Source: Austropuccinia psidii (taxonomy: Eukaryota; Basidiomycota; Pucciniomycetes; Pucciniales; Sphaerophragmiaceae). From it: a stretch of DNA of 64,000 nt. The DNA is taken from assembly GCA_023105745.1 (NCBI GenBank), contig JALGQZ010000007.1, positions 53,735,569-53,799,568 of the forward strand, written 5' to 3'. Below are positions 58,036 to 64,000 of this stretch, in pieces. The position numbers and the translations under genes are program-made. A model generated the notes under the pieces. That model saw nothing but the letters and a program-made list of their open reading frames with translations. It was not told the origin of the DNA and did not search any database. Numbering within the stretch: the first letter of the stretch is position 1; every line of letters begins with the position of its first letter.

Positions 58036-58240
58036 GGTGTTGGTAGACACACGTAAGCCCTTATGTGTTTTTACCAATTTATGGCCAAAAACACTCAAGT
58101 GACCTTATTTTTTAAATAAATTCCTCAGGATCCGTTTTGAGGTTTTTTTAATTTTTTTGCCATATTTTTCCCAAAATGGGATGTCAATATCCACAAATGT
58201 TTTCATATTTTTCTATAAAATTCATTGAAATCTTTCCACT

Positions 58241-58580
58241 TATGAATTTCCTTCATTTTATTTTTGAAATGAAGGCTTAAATATGTAGAATAAAGAGCCA
58301 GAAGCCATAATTTTGGGCATATTTTTTGGTGGGACAAGTGAAGGTGCAAAATGTTTTTTTCCTGTCTTTTTGATATGACTATTATGAATAAATTAATATA
58401 AAAACTTACCACTTATGAATTTCCTTCATTTCCCTTATTAAAATGGAGGGTTCAATCTGGAAAATAAAGAACCAGAAGCCCATGAATTGGGGGAATTTTT
58501 TGGTGGGACAACAAGTAAAGGCGCAATAAGTGTTTTTTTCAAACGTTTTTCTTTCTCGTTTGTAATATGACTATTTTTAA
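58241..58580. repeat. Two-copy imperfect tandem duplication in the MULE end
   Basis: CTTATGAATTTCCTTCATTT begins both copies (near 58240 and 58411). Both continue through AATAAAGAnCCAGAAGCC, TTTTTTGGTGGGACAA and AATATGACTATT-like sequence. The unit is about 170 bp. It lies between the left terminal repeat and the OTU-coding end. Confidence 0.7.
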
Positions 58581-58822
58581 GTACAAAAAGCTCCACATGC
58601 TTGATAAAAAAGGAGACTGAGGTGGGATTTAAGCAATAAATAGGACTGAGGAGGGGGTAATTGGCATAAATTGTATATACAAAAATCAATCAATCTGAAT
58701 CAACCTCCAAAATAGTTGGTCTTTCCTGAGGGGGGGAGGAAGATTGGACAAATATAACATCCTGTGTTTCTTTAATTTATCAGCCCACCCCAGGGCTTGT
58801 GGTTGGGCATGAAATTCCCAAT

Positions 58823-61761
58823 TCACAGTAATGGGGGGACTGGATAAACTTTAGAAATGATTATATCCAAAGGAACAAAATGAGAACAGCTATCCAAGAA
58901 GCAGATGAAAATGGGAGTATTATCACTTGGAGGACAGAGATAAGGAAAAAAAGAAAAAGATTGGACTGTAGAATAAAAGACAACTCGTCTTTGATACTTA
59001 GTTGAAATTGGATCCCCCATGTCAGGCATGGACATCCACTTGCTTTTTGGAGCCTGGCCAACATCTTCATAACATTCAAGTCTTTCCAAATAAGAGGATA
59101 CTGAGGGAATTAAAGTGTTCATGGCTTCATAAAGGTCTTGATTTTGTTGAATTTCTTCAGCCAAGTCACCTCTGACATCAGCCCATTGATCTTGAGTCTT
59201 GTAAATGTAGTTGGATACTGTTCTGTAGCCACAGTTTCTATCACCCTGGACATTGATGGCCTTGAAGGTGTATTTCAATATAAACTTGGGCAAGTCTTCT
59301 GAGCAAGGTATCTGATAAAATAAGGTCAAAAGATGAATAAATATTGAAATAAAAAAGAGAAATATACATTGAGAAGAATCAGAAACTCACAAAAAACTTG
59401 GAGCATTCATCACTTGTGTGAGGATTGCTTTGACAATGCTCACAGGTCAAGTCAATTGCATCATATATCTTAAAACTGGTGGCAGGCTTGTGTGATTTTC
59501 ATTGTGAGTTTTTGCTTCCAATTGCCAATCCTCTGGACCTTCTAAGGGTGACTTCTGATTTATTTAATTAAGTTTCTGAGGTAGTGAATCTGATGAACTA
59601 ATTGATTTTGATAACAAGGCCTCAGAATCTTCAGAATTTTCAGATGAGTCCACTTCCATTATTGGAGAGGGGAAATTTTACTGTGATCTTGATGTTGTTG
59701 TACTGGTCACCTTTGATGGGGGTCTTCCTCTTCTCTTGGATTGACTTTCAATAATTTCAAATCTTGATGGTTCTATTTTGTTTTTCTTTTCATTTTTATT
59801 CTTGGCTCCTTGAGGTTTTCCATGGATATTCTTGCAATCTAGTGGGTCTTCATAATATTGATCATCCTCTTGACTCTTGGGATGTTGATCAAATGGGACT
59901 TTTCCAGTCAAAACATCTTGGAAATGTTGAAGAATTGGGGTGATTTCTGCCATTGGTATTTGAAAAAGGCCTTCCCCAATATCTTCAAATATTTTCTTGG
60001 CTTCATTCTTTCTTTCTTTTTCAACACTTTTCTCATCACCTTGAAAAAAAGTCTGAGAAGAATATGACAAAGAAAATCAGTTAATAAGGAAAAAATTAAG
60101 AATTGGAAGTTGAAAAACCCTCACAGGCAAATTCAAATGCCACAGAGAATGGAAGTCTGATATATCAAGCCTTTGGCACTTGGAAAATGGCTTTTGGGTC
60201 TTATGCTTGCAAGGAATGCTTTTATAATTGCTGTATTTATTGGTGCATTCTTTATCGGGAGGAAATTTTGTTTTGAAATTTCCAAAGGCCATCTGAACAG
60301 CATAATGAGACACCTTGCCATTGAGAGCACAGATGTGTGGAGGAAAATTCTTGACATGGACAATCATATCTTTGTAGATTCTTTTTATGATTTCAATAAA
60401 TTGTTTTCTGAATGCCATGTGGAGAGCCCTAACTACTTCCAGGAGAGTACCAGTGGACTTTTGGAGCAAATTTTCAACCATGGCATGGGCACCTTCAACT
60501 CTGGAGGTGGAGCCCACACCCAGGTAGCAATGGTGGTTGGTCCAGGCTGGCACATAATACTCCTTTAGAGGAAGCCAGTTATTTTCCAAATATTGCAATA
60601 CTTCAGGATTTTTGACTTGCTTTTGAAGCCTCTTCCAGTTTTCTTTGAAATACTATCAAGTGGATGAATAAATAACCTGAGAAATGAACCCCAAAGTCAT
60701 TAATAAAAGCAATAATAAGAAAAAAAGTGAAATAAAGTGAAAGATAAAAGTATATTACTTGATTCCAAAGGCCCATAAAATTTTCAAAATCAGTGCCATG
60801 GCCAATTTTCTTCATGCAATGAGAATATACATCTTTATTGATGTGTCAAATGGATAACATGACTTTGGAGTCTGGGAAAAGCTTCTTAAGAGAGGTTTTC
60901 AAGGCCAGATCCCTGTCAATAACAATGACTGGAGGGGGAACAAGATTGGTGTTGTTGAGGACCTTTTCTATGTATTGACTTAATGCCCAAGTATACGAGG
61001 GTTCAGTTTCATTCTTCATCAAACAAAAAGCCCCAGAAAAGGTTTTATTGGTTGAGCTGAATCCAAAAATATGAAAAAGGGACATTTTGTACTTATTGGG
61101 CTTATAGGTACAATCCATACGAATGACATGAGGAAAGCCATGAAGGAGTTTTATGGAAAGGGGGTGAGGGAAAAACAGGGAGGTAATGTGTCCCTCAGCA
61201 TACCTTGCAGAGGACCAAAAAAAAATTTCTTCTCTGAGGGTTTCAATAAGAGCATCAATGGGACTTCTGCCTTGCAGTTTGTCTTTCTTTATTTTCTTGA
61301 CTTTGCTTTAAATGTCTTGAAGGATTACAGGCTTGTCAGACTCCCTCTGGCTGCATAATTGGGCCTGAATTTGCCTTGGAAGAAGCAGTGATTCAGACAT
61401 TTGTGCAATTTGGGATGTTTCTTGCTCATTGAATTTCCTGAAAGCAGGATGTGCCATGATATTGTCAGTGGCATCATGGCTGTTCAGGATTTTTGACTTT
61501 AAGAGTCCAAGTGGTACTTTTGGCATATTTTCTGGCATAAAGTCTAAAAGGACAGTCAAGTTTTCTTGAGGTGACTGTTTTGGAGGGGATTTTGTTGGGA
61601 TTTGGGGTCCCAGACCTGTCACAACCTATTTCAATTTGGTTGTGGGTCGTATTGGACCTCAAGGTGGACACAACATACCCCTAAGACCTGGCAACATTAT
61701 GCACATGCTTCCAAAGAAGCTCAAGGGTCTGAAGTTCACCTTCAGTGGGGGGTTGAAGCAT
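58823..61761 (-). pseudogene. MULE transposase with FAR1-type domain, AT-hook linker and OTU protease domain
   Basis: Read from ATG 61759-61761 (MLQPPTEGELQ). A FAR1/WRKY-like DNA-binding domain follows (GCDRSGT...KLDCPFRLYARK...WTLKVKNPE). The MULE transposase core runs 61118-60080 with D in MDCTYKPNKYKM, D in VIVIDRDLALK and E in STSRVEGAHA, so the DDE triad is present. A linker (60070-59678) holds a KRRGRPPSK AT-hook. The OTU-like domain (59329-58823) has GDRNCGYR with the Asp and Cys of OTU proteases, and SHFVPL with a likely catalytic His. Introns consistent with GT-AG occur near 60655-60760, 60050-60128 and 59312-59391. Lesions: TAG near 61682 before GYVV, a frameshift near 61490, TGA at 60846-60848 in place of Trp (normally WHI), and stops near 59678 and 59570. 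The OTU role in such elements is unknown to me. Confidence 0.8.
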
Positions 61762-62306
61762 TTGAGTGAAAAAGATTTATAAATTTGAAAAAAGGGGATT
61801 TGGGGATTTGGAATGGGGTAAGAACCTTTCAAAAGATGAAAAAGAAGTGAAAAAAGGTAGGAAAAATTAAAAGAAGTGGTTTAAATGTGGGATTAATGGA
61901 TGAGGGAAGGTAAAAAATTGGAAATTTAGAGGCTTGAAAGCAGTTTGTTGTGGTGGAAAATTCAGTCTTTGGGCAAAAAAAAGAAAGAAAAGTGTGAAAA
62001 TCTTTGCAAAATTGCTTTGGTAATGCTGTTTTTCAAAAAAGAAAATTGGTTGGGGTAGGGATAATGTGGATTATTTGGGGTGTTTGGTTTCTTTTTTTTT
62101 TGGGGGGGGGGCTGGGAAAAGAAATCTGAAACAATTGGGATTTAGAGGGGTTTTGGGGAAAAAAACCTTTTTTGGGCATGGTTGTGTTTCATTTTCAATT
62201 AAAAATGGGCCCAGGGCACACCTTATGTATTTTTACCAATTTATGTCCAAAACACATAAGTTTTTAGTAAAAACATATAAGCTGTTATGTGTTTTTAACA
62301 ATACCC

Positions 62307-62404
62307 TAAATAAATTGAAATCCATATTCTTTATATTTTTTTAAACTAGTGAGTTTTTTTTAGTTTATTTATCTTATTTCATTTCAAAAATATTATTAGA
62401 AGTA
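62307..62404. other. Spacer between the two MULE copies
   Basis: About 100 bp of AT-rich DNA between the end of the first MULE and the GGTGTTGGTAAACCCACGTA terminus of the second. Confidence 0.4.
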
Positions 62405-62434
62405 GGGTGTTGGTAAACCCACGTAAGAAAGGGA

Positions 62435-62650
62435 TGGCATTTCTGAGGCCATTTATGGTGTTTTTAATGCCAGAAATGGTATTGTTAAGTCCATTTATGC
62501 CATTGTTAATTCCATGAAGAGAAGCTTTATGTCATTTTTGATTCCATTTATGGAATCATTATGTCATTTGTGATGCCATTTATGGAACTTTCAATGACAT
62601 AAATGGAATTTTTAACTTCCACTAATTCTTTAAATTAAATCTTTAATCAT
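62435..62650. repeat. Degenerate short repeats in the MULE terminal region
   Basis: CCATTTATGG-type words recur every 20-30 bases in both orientations (GCCATTTATGGTG, GGTATTGTTAAGTCCATTTATG, CCATTTATGGAATC, GCCATTTATGGAAC, GACATAAATGGAAT). They may be subterminal transposase-binding repeats or a decayed minisatellite. Confidence 0.5.
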
Positions 62651-62748
62651 ATTGATGTCATAAATTGAATTTTAAATTTACTTACAAAAATGAACAAAAA
62701 AGCATAAAAAAAGGGCTTTTGGGGCCAACAATTGTCCCAGAAAACAGA

Positions 62749-62777
62749 ATTTTATTTTATTTTATTTTATTTTATTT
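62749..62777 (+). repeat. TTTTA microsatellite
   Basis: About six tandem TTTTA units, then TTTGAT. Simple sequence repeat. Confidence 0.9.
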
Positions 62778-64000
62778 GATTTCATTTTTACTTTCTTCTA
62801 TAAACAAAAAAATGAAAGATTGACAAATCAATAATAATATCTATATATATATATTGAATTTTTGTTTTTCTTAGGGAATAGTAAAGAAAATTTAGCTTTT
62901 AATAAAAGCACATAAGCCTTTATGTGATCTTACAAATTTATGGCCAAAAAAAAGTATTTTTTTTATAAAAAAAACATAAGGGGCCCATTTTTCCATTAAA
63001 CAAACATCCCCAGGGAAAGGTTTTAGAGATTTTCCAATTTTGACCTGTCAAGAGACCCTAAGTTCTAAATCTTTTTCGGGGGGAATTTTCTTTCTATTGG
63101 CCAATATTTTTCAAAAATTCATTCAAAAGTTTCCAAAAGATGAATTCAACTATTTTGTTTAAGTATAAAGAATATTATATTCATAAAAATAAAACAAAAG
63201 CTCATATTTTTTTGTATTATTTTGGCAGGGCCCATTGCATACCCAAAAATATTCCTTTTTCAAGTATAAGAATTGGTGCTTCTTAAATTTTTCTTCCCAC
63301 CCCAGGGCTTTCAATTTAGAATTAAATTCCCATTTAAAAATTATTGAAGAATAGGAAGAACTTGAAAAATAATGATATCAAATAAAAAAATCATTAATAC
63401 CAATCAAAAACTCATAAAAAGCTTGAAGAATTAATAAATTGTCTGTTAATTTTTCTGAGAATTCTAATAGGTTAAATCCATTGAATTAGAAATATTTATA
63501 TTGGTTTCAGAATTTTGGGAATTTATTTGCAAGGTTCTTCTTTTCTTGGCCAATTTCAATGACCCTGCTAGGCTGACTCCTTAATTTCAATAATCATTCA
63601 AATCAGGTTCTGAGGGTATTTATTCTTCTGAAGTTATTGATTTTGACAATGAGTCCTCAGAATCTTCAGATAAACCAGCTAAAGTAAATTACATAACTAT
63701 CTGGGTAGAAATTAAATTCAATCTGGAAGTTTTTTTGCTATTGTTTTTAGATAAAAGGTCTTCTGCTTCTCTTGGATTGAATTTCAATTATTTTAAATCT
63801 TGAGGATTTTTTTGTTTTTTTATTCTTTGAACCTTAAGGCCTTCCATAAATATTTTTTAATTTAAGATAGTATTAATAATATTCTTTTTCCTCTTGAATA
63901 TTGAGAATTTGATTTGATGGAACTTTTCCATTTAGAAAATCTTGAAAATTTTCAATCATTGAGTAAATTTATTTAATTACTCTTTTAAAAGGCCTTCTTA

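Larger units (their letters stand above)
58036..62306 (-). mobile_element. MULE DNA transposon carrying an OTU domain, decayed
   Basis: About 4.3 kb. The left end reads GGTGTTGGTAGACACACGTA. The right end, reverse-complemented, reads GGTATTGTTAAAAACACATA, and both continue into TTATRTGTTTTTAC. These are terminal inverted repeats of about 45 bp with mismatches. The flanks are TAAATGAAA on the left and TAAATAAAT on the right, a possible degraded 8-9-bp target-site duplication as expected for Mutator-like elements. The internal gene (58823-61761, minus) has FAR1-type, transposase and OTU parts. Several stops and a frameshift show that it is dead. Confidence 0.7.
62405..64000 (-). mobile_element. 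Second, more decayed MULE-OTU copy, runs off the window
   Basis: GGTGTTGGTAAACCCACGTAAG at about 62406 matches the left terminal repeat at 58036. AGCACATAAGCCTTTATGTG with TTATGGCCAAAA follows at about 62908. The internal parts parallel the first copy: CCCACCCCAGGGCTT near 63298 (as at 58784), GATTTTGACAATGAGTCCTCAGAATCTTCAGA near 63640 (as at 59606), and CTTCTCTTGGATTGAATTTCAAT near 63765 (as at 59733). No open frame is intact. Confidence 0.65.

Noticed and set aside
1..64000. tRNA, rRNA, CRISPR array or prokaryotic operon
   Set aside because: No cloverleaf with A and B boxes, no rRNA core sequence and no regularly spaced direct repeats were found. The gene content is eukaryotic.

Overview
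The window is AT-rich, transposon-dominated nuclear DNA of a fungus, most likely a rust (Pucciniales). The Gypsy polyproteins match what I remember of proteins repeatedly annotated in the myrtle rust Austropuccinia psidii. That is recollection, not a search result. The MULE-OTU transposon, the intron-rich host gene with short introns and the pattern of nested LTR elements with solo LTRs all fit a rust.

Layout. 1-4900: AT-rich DNA without a recognisable gene, with one small foldback element at 270-415. 4901-20350: a complete Ty1/Copia element on the minus strand (588-bp LTRs that look identical, TSD GAAAT), split inside its gag by a complete Ty3/Gypsy element on the plus strand at 9240-19503 (LTRs 1922 and 1918 bp, TSD ACTGA). 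21103-25913: the only clear host gene, an intron-rich gene that looks like Mediator subunit 16 (MED16/SIN4). 27063-29185: a solo Gypsy LTR (TSD ATTTT). 30609-38207: relics, an imperfect tandem repeat and a second foldback structure. 38213-48673: a second, older and broken Gypsy element (TSD ATCAT). 51604-56335: an old inverted Gypsy LTR containing a younger inverted solo LTR (52147-54103, TSD GAATA). 58036-62306: a decayed MULE DNA transposon on the minus strand coding for a FAR1-type DNA-binding domain, a DDE transposase, an AT-hook linker and an OTU-type cysteine protease domain. From about 62405 to the window end there is a second, more decayed copy of that MULE.

Order of events. The Copia insertion is recent, since its LTRs show no differences by eye, and the nested Gypsy came later. 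That Gypsy has about ten LTR differences by eye, which could reflect errors during reverse transcription, decay, or LTR exchange. The Gypsy at 38 kb is older: it has stop codons, has lost the RT active-site segment and has changed metal-binding residues.

Most interesting point. Both Gypsy families carry, upstream of Gag-Pol, a stretch of about 0.5 kb that is open in two overlapping frames with the same relative phase. In both families the ATG that opens the Gag-Pol frame lies within the last 15 bases of a predicted intron. Splicing would remove that ATG and favour the second frame (here called ORF0); retention would favour Gag-Pol. This would be a splice-controlled choice of reading frame in a retrotransposon.
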